Below are positions 47,144-56,601 of a DNA stretch of 64,000 nucleotides, piece by piece; position 1 is the stretch's first letter; every line of letters starts with the position of its first letter. The stretch lies in NCBI GenBank assembly GCA_963721725.1, contig CAVRLX010000020.1:1-64000 (forward strand), in the 5' to 3' direction. This DNA comes from RI-153 sp963721725 (GTDB lineage Bacteria; Chloroflexota; Anaerolineae; Caldilineales; Caldilineaceae). Both the position numbers and the translations under genes were made by a program. The notes beneath the pieces were generated by a model that saw only the letters and a list, made by a program, of their open reading frames with translations, ran no database searches and was not told the origin of the DNA.

Positions 47144-49089
47144 TCGCCTAATCCCCCAGCCTGCGGCAGCGTAAACTCCACCCGGATCCCGTTTCGCCCG
47201 TCCAGCCCCAGGCGATTGCGGGCCAGGCTCTGCTCATGGCCGACCACGGCTACGGTATATTGGCCCGGCGGCAGATTCTCGAAGGCAAAGATGCCCTCGT
47301 CGTCGGTGTCCACAATGCGGCGCTTGCCCCCCTCGTCGGTCAGCACCAGCGTAGACCCCTCACTGCGGTGAACCTTGCCATAGATACTCGACAGGTGCAG
47401 AAATCCCCGATCAAAGGGCCGACTGTTGACAAAGGTCACGCCCGTGGATCCGTTAAGCTGAACTATCGCCTCCACGGTTAACGGCTCGCCATTGGCCGTG
47501 GTAAGGCCCAGCACTTCGGCCCGATAAGCGCCGCTCGCCAGCGGAAAGATCTCACACGTACCCGCTCCATCGGCGCGGCGCGCCAGCGACACCACCCGCC
47601 CCTGCCCGCCTGGATCGTCCACCCGCCGCAACCGGATCGCCAGCGTGCCTGCTTCGGTGACTGCCGAGGACTCCACACGACAGCGCAAAAGGGTGCTGCC
47701 ACTCTCGTTCAGAGGATAGACTTCGTGGCCCCATCCATCCACAGTCAACCCAATTTCGATGCCGGTATCTCCGTCCAAATCAATGCGTTCGCGGCGGCTG
47801 CCTGGGGGAGTTTCCACCCACAGCGTATAGCGCCCCGCCGCCAGATCCACAAAACGATAGCGTCCATCGGTTTTCGCCACTGTGCGGAAAAGCGTTCCAT
47901 CGCTGCAAACCAGGCGCAAATGCGCGCCAGCGCCACCACGCACAAGCCCCGCAATTACCGAGCCTTGCTGTGCGACCGGGATTTCGGCTGGTGTGGCATG
48001 GGTGGATGTATGCCAATCTGGGTGACGCAGCCGTTTTGGCGCGTCTTTGAGCGCGGCCACAATGGGTAGCGTCTTGTGCGGCCAGATCTCGCTGTACCAC
48101 GCCTGCGTTTCGGGCACACGGCTATCACTGTCCAGAGCGGCGTTGGCAAGCAGCCAGAATCCTGTGCAAAAATAAGCGGCTGGCGCGGGCGGATAGCGCT
48201 GGCTGTTGCCCATCATGGCGCGGCAGGCTTCCAGCGTGTGCGCCATGTGGACCAGCGGCGTGACGGCGGGATAGCGCGGATCTTCGCTGGCCCCCACCAC
48301 CCAGCCCCCTGCCGTGGAGAGCAAGGGCAGACTTCGCCCCAATATTTCTTGAATTTGACGGTCTGTCTCCATATAGCTGAGCCAGCACAGATCGTCGGGC
48401 GGCAGATCGGCGCGGTTACCCGCCACGGCTTCGCGGCGCAGTTGGTTGACTGTGTGCAGCCGTCGCCCACCCCAGGCCCGCCCCGGCCACTCTTCGGCGG
48501 CCAGGGCGTGATAATAATCTTGGGTCAGGGCGATGCCCTCGCGGTTGCCCAGATCGTCGGGATAGCTGAGCGGACGATTGCCGCCAAAGTTGCGTACCGC
48601 TTGCCAGATCTGCCCGGCCAACAGATCTCGATAGCCGGCATTTTGTAATAACGCTACCCAGAGATCGCCCTGGTCTGGCGCTGGCGGCGGCAGACCAGGC
48701 AGCGCCCCGTGGCGGCGCAACGACTCCATACCCTGCGCCACGCGCGCCACATGGTTCTCCATGCGCTGGCCCTGGGGCAGGCCGATCTCCAGGCCGAAAT
48801 AGCGCACGCCCATGTGTACCAGCGCGCCGATTTGCCCCTCATAGGCGGGATCGCCCTGGGATCCGTTCCAAACGCGGATCACCGGCATCATGCCCGCCGC
48901 CAGCAGATCGGCGGCCACGGGTAGCGCGTGGTGCGGCTCGGCAAAGATCACCCAGGAGACACCCAGATCGCGCAGTTCGGGCAGCCAAAATTCGCGCAAC
49001 AAATGGGGGTCCAAACCACTATGGCCGGCGCACCAGTGAATGCCAATGCCTGTATCTTCATGGGGGCGTGGATAGCTGCTCAAGTTCAT
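47140..49089 (-). CDS. TIM-barrel-like protein with prealbumin/carboxypeptidase-type beta domains
   Basis: 649 residues. The N-terminal ~290 residues look like a glycoside-hydrolase-type barrel (TGIGIHWCAGHSGLDP, VSWVIFAEPHH, MGVRYFGLEIGLPQG, TQDYYHALAAEEWPG), but no catalytic acids can be named. Two or three beta-sandwich domains follow (GRYRFVDLAAGRYTLWVE; GIFAFENLPPGQYTVAVV), typical of carboxypeptidase-regulatory or Cna-B folds. No signal peptide is visible. ATG 49089 is chosen because TGCTATAAT ends seven bases upstream, implying a leaderless mRNA. Confidence 0.65.
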   Translation of the reverse strand: MNLSSYPRPHEDTGIGIHWCAGHSGLDPHLLREFWLPELRDLGVSWVIFAEPHHALPVAADLLAAGMMPVIRVWNGSQGDPAYEGQIGALVHMGVRYFGLEIGLPQGQRMENHVARVAQGMESLRRHGALPGLPPPAPDQGDLWVALLQNAGYRDLLAGQIWQAVRNFGGNRPLSYPDDLGNREGIALTQDYYHALAAEEWPGRAWGGRRLHTVNQLRREAVAGNRADLPPDDLCWLSYMETDRQIQEILGRSLPLLSTAGGWVVGASEDPRYPAVTPLVHMAHTLEACRAMMGNSQRYPPAPAAYFCTGFWLLANAALDSDSRVPETQAWYSEIWPHKTLPIVAALKDAPKRLRHPDWHTSTHATPAEIPVAQQGSVIAGLVRGGAGAHLRLVCSDGTLFRTVAKTDGRYRFVDLAAGRYTLWVETPPGSRRERIDLDGDTGIEIGLTVDGWGHEVYPLNESGSTLLRCRVESSAVTEAGTLAIRLRRVDDPGGQGRVVSLARRADGAGTCEIFPLASGAYRAEVLGLTTANGEPLTVEAIVQLNGSTGVTFVNSRPFDRGFLHLSSIYGKVHRSEGSTLVLTDEGGKRRIVDTDDEGIFAFENLPPGQYTVAVVGHEQSLARNRLGLDGRNGIRVEFTLPQAGGLGD

Positions 49090-49096
49090 GGCTGCC

Positions 49097-49102
49097 ATTA
49101 TA
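49097..49102 (-). promoter_or_regulatory. Extended -10 seven bases before an ATG (leaderless type)
   Basis: TGCTATAAT on the minus strand, seven bases before the ATG at 49089. No -35 seen. Confidence 0.5.
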
Positions 49103-49240
49103 GCATCGGGCGCACGATTCGCCCCGCAAGGCAATTCCAAAATCGCTGCCCCAGGGTGGATTGCTTTGCAAGCGGAATGATCTTAAGGTATTGTAGAATC
49201 ATTCACATACCCACGCTTGCAACGGGAACGGGACACACCC

Positions 49241-49696
49241 ATGAGTTCGTTGACATTATCTGCACAGCACCCAGATCGGGTCCCAGAGGGACTTGTCGAG
49301 CGTCTGCAAGATCGCCTTCGCTATGGGTTGCCCCAAAATTTGGGTATCGAATTTGTGGAGATCGCCTATGGTCGGCTGGTTTTGCAAATGGCCGTGACCG
49401 AGAAACACTTGGCTGTCAATGGCTATATGCACGCCGGGGCCGTGGTCACCCTGGCTGATACATCCACTGGTTTTGGCTGTATCGCCCACCTGCCCGAAGG
49501 TGCGGTGAACTTCACCACAGTTGAACTCAAAAGTAACTTTCTGGGCACGGCCACCCAGGGCATCCTGCGCAGCGAAGCCGAGTTGCGCCATGCCGGGCGA
49601 TCCACCCAAGTGTGGGATGCCACAGTGCGCACCGATGCAGGCAAAACTGTGGCGCTTTTCCGCTGCACACAGATAATCCTGTATGCCAAAGGCTAA
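49241..49696 (+). CDS. PaaI-family hotdog thioesterase
   Basis: 151 residues, one hotdog domain. VNGYMHAGAVVTLADTSTGF carries the expected catalytic region (Asn/His and Asp), then VELKSNFLGTATQG and a C-terminal AGKTVALFRCTQIIL. Enzymes of this group hydrolyse acyl-CoA esters such as aromatic intermediates or detoxify stalled thioesters. Start at the second in-frame Met; the first lies in the upstream region. A single-gene unit. Confidence 0.88.
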   Translation: MSSLTLSAQHPDRVPEGLVERLQDRLRYGLPQNLGIEFVEIAYGRLVLQMAVTEKHLAVNGYMHAGAVVTLADTSTGFGCIAHLPEGAVNFTTVELKSNFLGTATQGILRSEAELRHAGRSTQVWDATVRTDAGKTVALFRCTQIILYAKG

Positions 49697-49813
49697 GCGT
49701 TTGTAGCGCGCCGTACACAAGCGCATCGGTCAATCCGCCATAATAGCGGGGATCTGTGCGCGAGATCTGCGGAGCAGTCTCCGCTTCGTTGTCGAATTTT
49801 TGAAGGAGTCTCC

Positions 49814-50767
49814 ATGCAAACAGTGCGTTCGATTGCTGAACGAGTGATTCAAAATGTCGAAAAGGTGATTCTGGGCAAGGAACAAGAGCTACGCCTGACC
49901 CTGGTCGCCCTGTTGTGTGAGGGCCATTTGCTGATTGAAGATGTGCCGGGCGTGGGCAAGACTATGCTGGCACGCGCGATTGCGCGCAGCATTGGCTCCA
50001 GTTATCGTCGCATCCAATTTACGCCGGATATGCTGCCCAGCGACGTCACCGGCGTCAGCGTTTTTAATCAAAAAACCTTGGAATTTGAGTTCCGCCCCGG
50101 GCCGCTCATGGCGCAAATTGTGCTGGCCGACGAGATCAACCGGGCCACGCCTAAGACCCAATCGGCGCTGCTCGAAGCTATGGAAGAGCACCAAATCACT
50201 GTGGACGGCCACACCTATGAGATGGAACGCCCCTTTTTGGTACTGGCAACCCAGAACCCCATTGAGTATGAAGGCACGTTTCCGCTGCCCGAAGCGCAGG
50301 TGGATCGGTTTATGATGCGCATCCGCCTGGGCTACCCGCTCAAGCACCAGGAGATCGAGATTCTTGATCGCCAGGCCCGTCGTCATCCCATTGAGGTGCT
50401 GGAACAGGTGGTCAGCATCGAGGAACTGGTGGCAGCCCAGGAAGCCGTGAAGGACGTGTATGTAGACGCCGCCGTCAAGGAGTATATTGTCGATCTGGTC
50501 ACAGTGACACGTGATCACCCGGACGTCTATCTCGGGGCCAGCCCGCGTGGCAGTTTGGCGCTCTTCAAGGCTACACGGGCCTGGGCCGCGGTGAATGGCC
50601 GCGATTTTGTGCTGCCCGACGATGTGAAACTGCTGGCCGAATCAACATTGGCCCACCGCCTGATCGTCAGCCCCTCGGCCCGGATCAAAAACGTGGATAC
50701 CCGTCAGGTTGTGGAAGATGCCCTCTCCCACACGCCTGTGCCGGGGAGCCGCGTCCGCCCACGCTAA
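49814..50767 (+). CDS. MoxR-family AAA+ ATPase
   Basis: 317 residues. P-loop EDVPGVGKTMLARAIA, Walker B LADEINRATPKTQSALLEAM, sensor/arginine region FLVLATQNPIEYEGTFPLPE and C-terminal lid. MoxR ATPases act as chaperones for complexes with VWA or DUF58 proteins, and the DUF58 gene starts inside this gene's stop codon. A good aaggag ribosome site precedes the ATG. Confidence 0.93.
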   Translation: MQTVRSIAERVIQNVEKVILGKEQELRLTLVALLCEGHLLIEDVPGVGKTMLARAIARSIGSSYRRIQFTPDMLPSDVTGVSVFNQKTLEFEFRPGPLMAQIVLADEINRATPKTQSALLEAMEEHQITVDGHTYEMERPFLVLATQNPIEYEGTFPLPEAQVDRFMMRIRLGYPLKHQEIEILDRQARRHPIEVLEQVVSIEELVAAQEAVKDVYVDAAVKEYIVDLVTVTRDHPDVYLGASPRGSLALFKATRAWAAVNGRDFVLPDDVKLLAESTLAHRLIVSPSARIKNVDTRQVVEDALSHTPVPGSRVRPR

Positions 50768-52080
50768 TGTCTAGCCGCGCAACGTTTCTCCTGCTGGCGG
50801 TGATCTTTGCCTGGGTCTTCGCCTTTAATAGTGGCCGCGAACTGGCCTTTAACCTCGCCTATCTGCTTAGCTCCATCCTGGCGCTGAGCTATGCCTGGGC
50901 CTGGGCCAGCATCCGCTTTGTGCAGATCAATCGCTTCACCCGCGCCCGTCGCAGCCAGGTGGGCGAATTCTTTGAAGAGACCTTTGAGGTTCAAAACCGC
51001 AGCCGTCTGCCCAAACTCTGGCTGGAACTGCGCGACTATTCCACCATCCCCTTCCACGAAGTCAGCCAGGTACTCAGCAGCATGGGCGGCCAATCCACCC
51101 AGCGCTGGCAAGTACGCACGCTCTGCCAACAGCGCGGCTACTATCGCCTGGGACCAATGAGCCTGCACAGTGGCGATCCGCTGGGGCTTTTTTCGGTGAG
51201 CCAGCCGCTGGAACACAGCAGCAGTTTTGTGATCTATCCGGCTGTGGTGGATCTGGCAACCTTTCGCCCGCCGGTGGCGGATCTGGCCGGTGGCGAAGCG
51301 CTCAGCCGCCGCGCCCAATACCTGACCACCAACGTGGCCGGCATTCGCGACTATGCACCGGGAGATAGCTTTAACCGCATCCATTGGCGCAGCACAGCTC
51401 GTGCGGGTCGGTTGATGACCAAAGAGTTTGAACTTGATCCCTCTGCCGACATCTGGATTTTTCTTGATCTCTTCCGCGGCGCAGAGTTTACCCTGCCGTG
51501 GCGACCGACCCGGCCAGAGTTATCTGTCTTTGCGCTGGCGGCAAACCGCAAAAAGCGCGAACGCACCCCGCTCTTGCCGCCCAGCACCACAGAATATGCC
51601 GTGACCACAGCCGCCAGCATTGCCCGCTATTTTCTGCTGCGCAACCGCGCGGTGGGGATGATCTGGCAGGCTGACCGCCGCTATCTCTTGCAAATTGACC
51701 GCGGCGAACGTCAATTGCGTAAAATTTTAGAGGCGTTGGCGGTGGTGCAAGCGGTGGGGACGATGCCTTTTTCACAGTTAGTGGCGATGGAGGGGGCGCG
51801 GCTCAACCGCAATAATACCATTGTGGCAATTAGCGCCGATCCCAGCCCCACCTGGGCGTGTGCCCTGCGCGAAATGCGGCGGCGCGGGGTCAACAGCATT
51901 GCCGTGGTTCTAGATGGCGCAACCTTTGGCGGGCAGCGCCCCTATGTGGAGTTGCAGCACGAATTGCGTCTGCTCAGCATACCGACCTATCAGATCCGCG
52001 AGGGCGAGGCAATTGAGATGGCGCTGGGCGCGCAGATGGACGCGCCTGCAGGGCTGGCAGGGCAAAAATTGCGCTTTTGA
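50767..52080 (+). CDS. DUF58-domain protein
   Basis: 437 residues. Two N-terminal membrane segments (FLLLAVIFAWVFAF; ILALSYAWAWA), a beta-sandwich segment (FEVQNRSRLPKLWLELRDYS), the DUF58 hallmark GIRDYAPGDSFNRIHWRSTAR and a VWA-like remainder (IWIFLDLFRG). It overlaps the MoxR gene by one base, the standard pair. DUF58/MoxR modules are linked to envelope or polysaccharide assembly; the exact client is unknown. Confidence 0.92.
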   Translation: MSSRATFLLLAVIFAWVFAFNSGRELAFNLAYLLSSILALSYAWAWASIRFVQINRFTRARRSQVGEFFEETFEVQNRSRLPKLWLELRDYSTIPFHEVSQVLSSMGGQSTQRWQVRTLCQQRGYYRLGPMSLHSGDPLGLFSVSQPLEHSSSFVIYPAVVDLATFRPPVADLAGGEALSRRAQYLTTNVAGIRDYAPGDSFNRIHWRSTARAGRLMTKEFELDPSADIWIFLDLFRGAEFTLPWRPTRPELSVFALAANRKKRERTPLLPPSTTEYAVTTAASIARYFLLRNRAVGMIWQADRRYLLQIDRGERQLRKILEALAVVQAVGTMPFSQLVAMEGARLNRNNTIVAISADPSPTWACALREMRRRGVNSIAVVLDGATFGGQRPYVELQHELRLLSIPTYQIREGEAIEMALGAQMDAPAGLAGQKLRF

Positions 52081-52087
52081 TCAAGCC

Positions 52088-53113
52088 TCACGCGCTTTCG
52101 CGAATGACCAATTCCACAGGGGTGATCTGGGGAGAAACCAGATCGGTTTCGTTGATTTGATCGTTGATTAGGTTAAAGAGCGTGGAGAGCGCAGCACGCA
52201 CACGGCCCGGCAGATCATGCTGCACCGTGGTGAGGGGAGGGGTGGAGGTAGCGGCTTCGGGCAGGCCGTCGAACCCCACCACGGCCAGATCATCGGGGAT
52301 AGTGATTTTGGCCTTGCGCGCCCCGCGCAGGATGCCCAGCGCGTGTACATCGCTGGCGCAAAGTACCGCCGTCGGGCGAGGCTCCAGTGCCCAGATCTTC
52401 TCAAACGATTCTACACCCGCCGAAAGAATCCCGCGTGTATAGACAATTTGCAGCGTCTCTGGCGGCAGCCCAGCCTCGACCACAGCCTGTCGATAGCCAG
52501 CCATGCGCTGTTCGAAGGGCGGGATGATGACGCCATCTTCTCGGGGGCCGAGGGTGGCAACCGCAATGCGGCGATGGCCCTTTTCAATCAGATAGTGGGC
52601 AGCTTGGCACGCACCGCCAAAATCATCCATGTTAAAGATCGGCACATCCAACTGCGCGTCCCCATTGAGCATAACCACGGGGCGACTGGTGCGTTCCACT
52701 GCCGAGCCTAGCGGGTGGCTGCGGTGGATGCTGAAGAGCAGAAAGCCATCGGCGGCAATGGTGGCAAGCGCATTGGGCGAGACGTCCCCGGCGGCGGGCA
52801 CAAGCAGAATTCGCATCTTGTATTCATCGCAGACCGCGCCCATTTCGCCCAGGATTACACTAAAGAGCGGATCGTGCAGCAACCAATTCAGCCCTGTAGG
52901 GACCACCAACCCAATGGTATTGGTACGCCCTGTTGCCAGCGTGCGCGCCACAGGGTGGGGCTGATAGCCCAACTCATTGGCCGTCTCTAAAATACGTTCA
53001 CGGGTGGCCTGACTCAACTGGTGGGGGGCGTTGTAGGCAAACGAAACCGCGGTGGGGGATACGCCCGTGTGCTTGGCTACATCACGGAGTGTCACTCTTT
53101 TCTTCTTTGCCAC
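52088..53113 (-). CDS. LacI-family transcriptional regulator
   Basis: 341 residues. N-terminal helix-turn-helix and hinge (VTLRDVAKHTGVSPTAVSFA; PHPVARTLATG) followed by a periplasmic-binding-protein-like ligand domain (TNTIGLVVPTG, ADGFLLFSIHRSH, PTAVLCASDVHALG, IPDDLAVVGFDGLPEA). It probably represses a sugar or nucleoside operon outside the window, since none lies next to it. GTG start at 53113. Convergent with DUF58, eight bases apart. Confidence 0.92.
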   Translation of the reverse strand: MAKKKRVTLRDVAKHTGVSPTAVSFAYNAPHQLSQATRERILETANELGYQPHPVARTLATGRTNTIGLVVPTGLNWLLHDPLFSVILGEMGAVCDEYKMRILLVPAAGDVSPNALATIAADGFLLFSIHRSHPLGSAVERTSRPVVMLNGDAQLDVPIFNMDDFGGACQAAHYLIEKGHRRIAVATLGPREDGVIIPPFEQRMAGYRQAVVEAGLPPETLQIVYTRGILSAGVESFEKIWALEPRPTAVLCASDVHALGILRGARKAKITIPDDLAVVGFDGLPEAATSTPPLTTVQHDLPGRVRAALSTLFNLINDQINETDLVSPQITPVELVIRESA

Positions 53114-53154
53114 AGGTCATCCTTCTTTGCACAGATGTGTGCCCCGCTAGCCAG

Positions 53155-53943
53155 CTATGGAAACCCAGCACTTGCCAGGGCCTCTCGCTGTTTTTTGAAT
53201 AACTCGTTAATCCCCAACTCGGCCAGCAACAGCATCGCATTGAGGGCCGCCCGGCTAAAGGCTTTGCCTTCGGCTGTGCCCTGAATTTCCATAAACTGGC
53301 CGCTATCCGTCATGGCAACATTAAAATCTACATCCGCGCCCAGATCCATCTCATAATCCAGATCCAGCACGGCCTTGCCGTCGATAAGCCCAACGCTCAC
53401 CGCCGCAACTGCCTGCTGGATCGTGCCGGCTGGCACTTTTTTCTTGGCTTCCAGCCGTTTAATGGCAAGGGCCAGGGCCACATAGCCGCCCGTAATCGAC
53501 GCTGTGCGCGTGCCTCCATCGGCCTGGATTACATCACAGTCGATAATAATCTGGCGTTCGCCCAATTTTTGCAGATCCACCGCGCCGCGCAGACAGCGCG
53601 CAATCAAGCGCTGGATCTCTTGGGTGCGGCCTTTGGGATAGCTAATCTCGCGCTGGACACGGTCTTGCGTGCTGCGTGGCAGCATGGCATATTCGGCGGT
53701 AATCCAGCCGTGGCGTTGGCTAGACTTGTGTAACCAGCGGGGCAGATGATCGTCAACCGAGGCCGTACACAGAACTTTGGTGTTGCCCATGCTGATCAGC
53801 ACAGAGCCTTCTGCATACATGGTATAGTCCATCTCAAAGCTGACAGGGCGCAGTGCGTCGGCTGCACGCTCGGTTGGTGTCAAAGCGGGGACCTTTCTGC
53901 TGGGAGAGAACAGTGAAAGTGACGACCTAAACAGTTTAGTCAT
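53155..53943 (-). CDS. rph: Ribonuclease PH
   Basis: 262 residues. Phosphorolytic 3-prime exonuclease that trims tRNA and rRNA ends. Conserved text: PVSFEMDYTMYAEGSVLIS, STQDRVQREISYPKGRTQEI, RQIIIDCDVIQADGGTRTAS and DLDYEMDLGADVDFNV. The ATG at 53943 starts nine bases after a TATCAT box, so the leader is nearly absent. The tRNA-Ala genes on the same strand lie just upstream, with a terminator between. Confidence 0.95.
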   Translation of the reverse strand: MTKLFRSSLSLFSPSRKVPALTPTERAADALRPVSFEMDYTMYAEGSVLISMGNTKVLCTASVDDHLPRWLHKSSQRHGWITAEYAMLPRSTQDRVQREISYPKGRTQEIQRLIARCLRGAVDLQKLGERQIIIDCDVIQADGGTRTASITGGYVALALAIKRLEAKKKVPAGTIQQAVAAVSVGLIDGKAVLDLDYEMDLGADVDFNVAMTDSGQFMEIQGTAEGKAFSRAALNAMLLLAELGINELFKKQREALASAGFP

Positions 53944-53952
53944 CTTTACAAG

Positions 53953-53981
53953 ATGATACAGTGTAAACGAAAAAGGTGCAA
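53953..53981 (-). promoter_or_regulatory. Promoter for rph
   Basis: Minus strand TTGCAC (53976-53981), 17-base spacer, TATCAT (53953-53958). The start codon is nine bases further, so the mRNA is almost leaderless. Confidence 0.5.
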
Positions 53982-54033
53982 GAAGCGATGCTGCTTCTGG
54001 AGAGAACGATTGCAACATTCTTCACACGGCATA

Positions 54034-54063
54034 CAAAAAGGCCGACTCGTTCGAGTCGACCTT
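54034..54063 (-). terminator. Terminator for the tRNA-Ala transcript
   Basis: Minus strand AAGGTCGACTCG, 2-base loop, CGAGTCGGCCTT then T-run. It begins three bases after the 3-prime end of tRNA-Ala(GGC). Confidence 0.85.
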
Positions 54064-54066
54064 GAG

Positions 54067-54139
<73 letters not shown>

Positions 54140-54239
54140 TTATTTGTTTTTATTGCCAGAACGTTGTGCAGTATAGCGAACATATCCGTGACTGTCAAAT
54201 TGCTCTGGCTTTAACCGCTTTCAACATGCAAAGCGAGAG

Positions 54240-54312
<73 letters not shown>

Positions 54313-54383
54313 TCGTACTTCTGGGTAACGTGAAAAGTATAACAAAGGCAGGCATTTTTCGTCAAATCAGCACGGAAAACAAA

Positions 54384-55148
54384 TCATGCCACTAGTGAAT
54401 AGCCGCCGTCGATCTCAATCGTCTGGCCGACGATCATGGCGGCGGCATCACTACACAGCCAGGCCGCCAGTTCGCCCACATCGGCGGGCGTCACCAGCCG
54501 AGGTGCCGGTGTTTTAGCCGTGGCCTGTTCGATGATCTGTGCCTTGCTGGGGAAGAAATCCAGCGCGCCGGTGATTACCACGCCGGGGCTGATGCAGTTG
54601 GCAACAATGCCATCAGGGGCTAGTTCCACGGCCAGATAGCGGGTGACCGTCTCAATCGCAGCTTTGCTCACGCCCACCATGCTATATTCGTGTAGGACAC
54701 GGCGACTGCCAAAACTGGTTACGCTGAGGATGCGCCCCCAGCCGCCACGGCGCATGTAGGGCACAGCCGCCTGGGCCGCGATCAAGAGACTGCGGGCGTT
54801 CACATCCATTGTCCAATCCCAATGTTTGCGCTCCAACTCCATGATGGGGCGCAGCACACCACTGGCTGCATTGGCGATCAGAATATCTACGCCGCCCAAC
54901 GCGGCCGCGCTTTCGTCCACCAAGCGGCGCACCTCCGCTTCGTCGGCCATGTTGGCTTTGATGACGACGCTTTGCACGCCGTGGGCTGCGATTTCGGCGG
55001 CGGTCTCTTCGGCGGCTTCGCGATGGCGCACATAGTTCACGGCCACGTTGCAGCCTCGGCGCGCCAAGGCGAGGGCGATGCCGCGCCCAATCCCGCGCCC
55101 GCTACCGGTGATCAGTGCGCTGCGGCCTGTTAAATAACGCTCACTCAT
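54384..55148 (-). CDS. fabL: Enoyl-ACP reductase III, FabL type
   Basis: 254 residues. An SDR that saturates enoyl-ACP in the last step of each fatty-acid elongation cycle. ALITGSGRGIGRGIALALAR (cofactor site) and NAASGVLRPIMELERKHWDW, which is the characteristic text of B. subtilis FabL, then YSMVGVSK with the catalytic Tyr/Lys, and IVANCISPGVVITGAL. Met31 of the longer frame is the start. Lies 17 bases after a polysaccharide deacetylase gene on the same strand. Confidence 0.88.
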   Translation of the reverse strand: MSERYLTGRSALITGSGRGIGRGIALALARRGCNVAVNYVRHREAAEETAAEIAAHGVQSVVIKANMADEAEVRRLVDESAAALGGVDILIANAASGVLRPIMELERKHWDWTMDVNARSLLIAAQAAVPYMRRGGWGRILSVTSFGSRRVLHEYSMVGVSKAAIETVTRYLAVELAPDGIVANCISPGVVITGALDFFPSKAQIIEQATAKTPAPRLVTPADVGELAAWLCSDAAAMIVGQTIEIDGGYSLVA

Positions 55149-55165
55149 CCCTGGCTCCTTGCTGA

Positions 55166-56236
55166 TTACCAATCCAGTTGTGCCAACCGTATAACTTCGT
55201 CGGCGCTGGTTGTGCCACGGATACGCACCCGGTTCCATTGGAAAAGTTGGTCACTGCTCTGTGTGTTGCCCTGGCGTGTGGTGACGCCCGCCCAATAGTT
55301 GGCGCTTTGAAAAATGCGCATTGTTTTGGCGTCATATTCTCCCGCCGGATACGAAACAAAATGCGGGCGAACGCCCAATTCGTATTCAATCGTCTCCATG
55401 CTGCCCAGTGCCTGCCAGATCAGATAGTCGTCATCCTTATTTTTAAGACTGACATGGTTGCGCCCGTGCGATTCAATCGCCATGCCTCCCGCGTGCATGG
55501 CGCGTGCCATCTCCCAGGTCAGATACTCTGGACGGCCCTGGTCGATGAAGTCGGTGACAATAAAAAAGGTCGCCTTCATGCCACGCGCCTGGAGCAGGGG
55601 GAAGGCGTTTTCGTAGTTGTCTCGATAGCCATCGTCAAACGTTAGGATAATGGGCTTGGGGGGCAAGGGCGCACCCTGGGTCAGATGCAAGAGCAGATCG
55701 GCCAGCGTAATCGTGGTGAAGCCCTCCGTTTGCAGCCGATCCAGATGGGCGGCAAAGAGGTCTGGCGTCACCGAAAGATCGCGGCGATAGATGTCTGCGT
55801 TGGCCGGCGGCACGCTCAAATAGTGGTACATGAGGATAGGGACTTTGGCCGTGCGTACGTTAGGATCCGGCGTGGGCATGGGCTGTGTTGTCACAGTGGC
55901 CGGCGTAGCCGTGGATTCCGGCGTAGCCGTGGGTAGGGCTGTCGGGGTTTCCGTGGGGACAGATTCGTTATTTTGCACCAGTGGCAACATCACCTCAACG
56001 GTGTTGGCTTGTGCCTTCTGTTTGGCATTGAGCATCAACAAAATACGCGCTCGCAACAAAACATGCATCTGTGAAAGGAGCGGCGGGGTGGCCGAAGGTG
56101 TAGGGGTCAGCGTCTGGGCTTCCACTATGCCGTGTATAGGAAGGGTGAAAGCAAGCCCAAATATGAGAAGCACCAACGCAAGCAATCCTGCCCCCTTGCG
56201 CCGAAATTGATCTGTTTTGCCTGAGACAACATTCAT
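55166..56236 (-). CDS. Polysaccharide deacetylase, secreted
   Basis: 356 residues. Signal/anchor segment (LLALVLLIFGLAFTLP), a Thr/Pro-rich stalk (ATPESTATPATVTTQPMPTP), then a NodB domain: PILMYHYLSV, the catalytic TFDDGYRDNYENAF with metal-binding Asp, IESHGRNHVSL (His-x3-His) and FVSYPAGEYD. It removes N- or O-acetyl groups from wall or surface polysaccharide outside the cell. Stop lies 17 bases before fabL. Confidence 0.9.
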   Translation of the reverse strand: MNVVSGKTDQFRRKGAGLLALVLLIFGLAFTLPIHGIVEAQTLTPTPSATPPLLSQMHVLLRARILLMLNAKQKAQANTVEVMLPLVQNNESVPTETPTALPTATPESTATPATVTTQPMPTPDPNVRTAKVPILMYHYLSVPPANADIYRRDLSVTPDLFAAHLDRLQTEGFTTITLADLLLHLTQGAPLPPKPIILTFDDGYRDNYENAFPLLQARGMKATFFIVTDFIDQGRPEYLTWEMARAMHAGGMAIESHGRNHVSLKNKDDDYLIWQALGSMETIEYELGVRPHFVSYPAGEYDAKTMRIFQSANYWAGVTTRQGNTQSSDQLFQWNRVRIRGTTSADEVIRLAQLDW

Positions 56237-56601
56237 AGATTGGACTCTACCTCTCCTTATTTTATTAAAAAACGTCGACTCTGCTGACGTTGTTAATGAT
56301 GAATCAGTTCCCTTGCCGAGCACATACGCTTCTCCAAAAGCCAATCTGCTTGGATTAGTCTTTCGTCAGAATTGTGTGAGATTTGCCCAGGCCATGCAAC
56401 ATTTGTAATCTTTTTTGCGTTATAAAATTGATGATTCTATCATTTTCTGCACAGTTGCCTGACGAGGCTCATGATTTTGTTGGGAATCTTGCACCCAGCC
56501 TATTTTCTGATGCTTACTAAGTAGCTATGCCGGAAAAATGGAAAACCCCTGTGTATCTCTGCCGTTTTTTCAAATTCGTGCAGATAGAATAAAAAAGGTA
56601 A

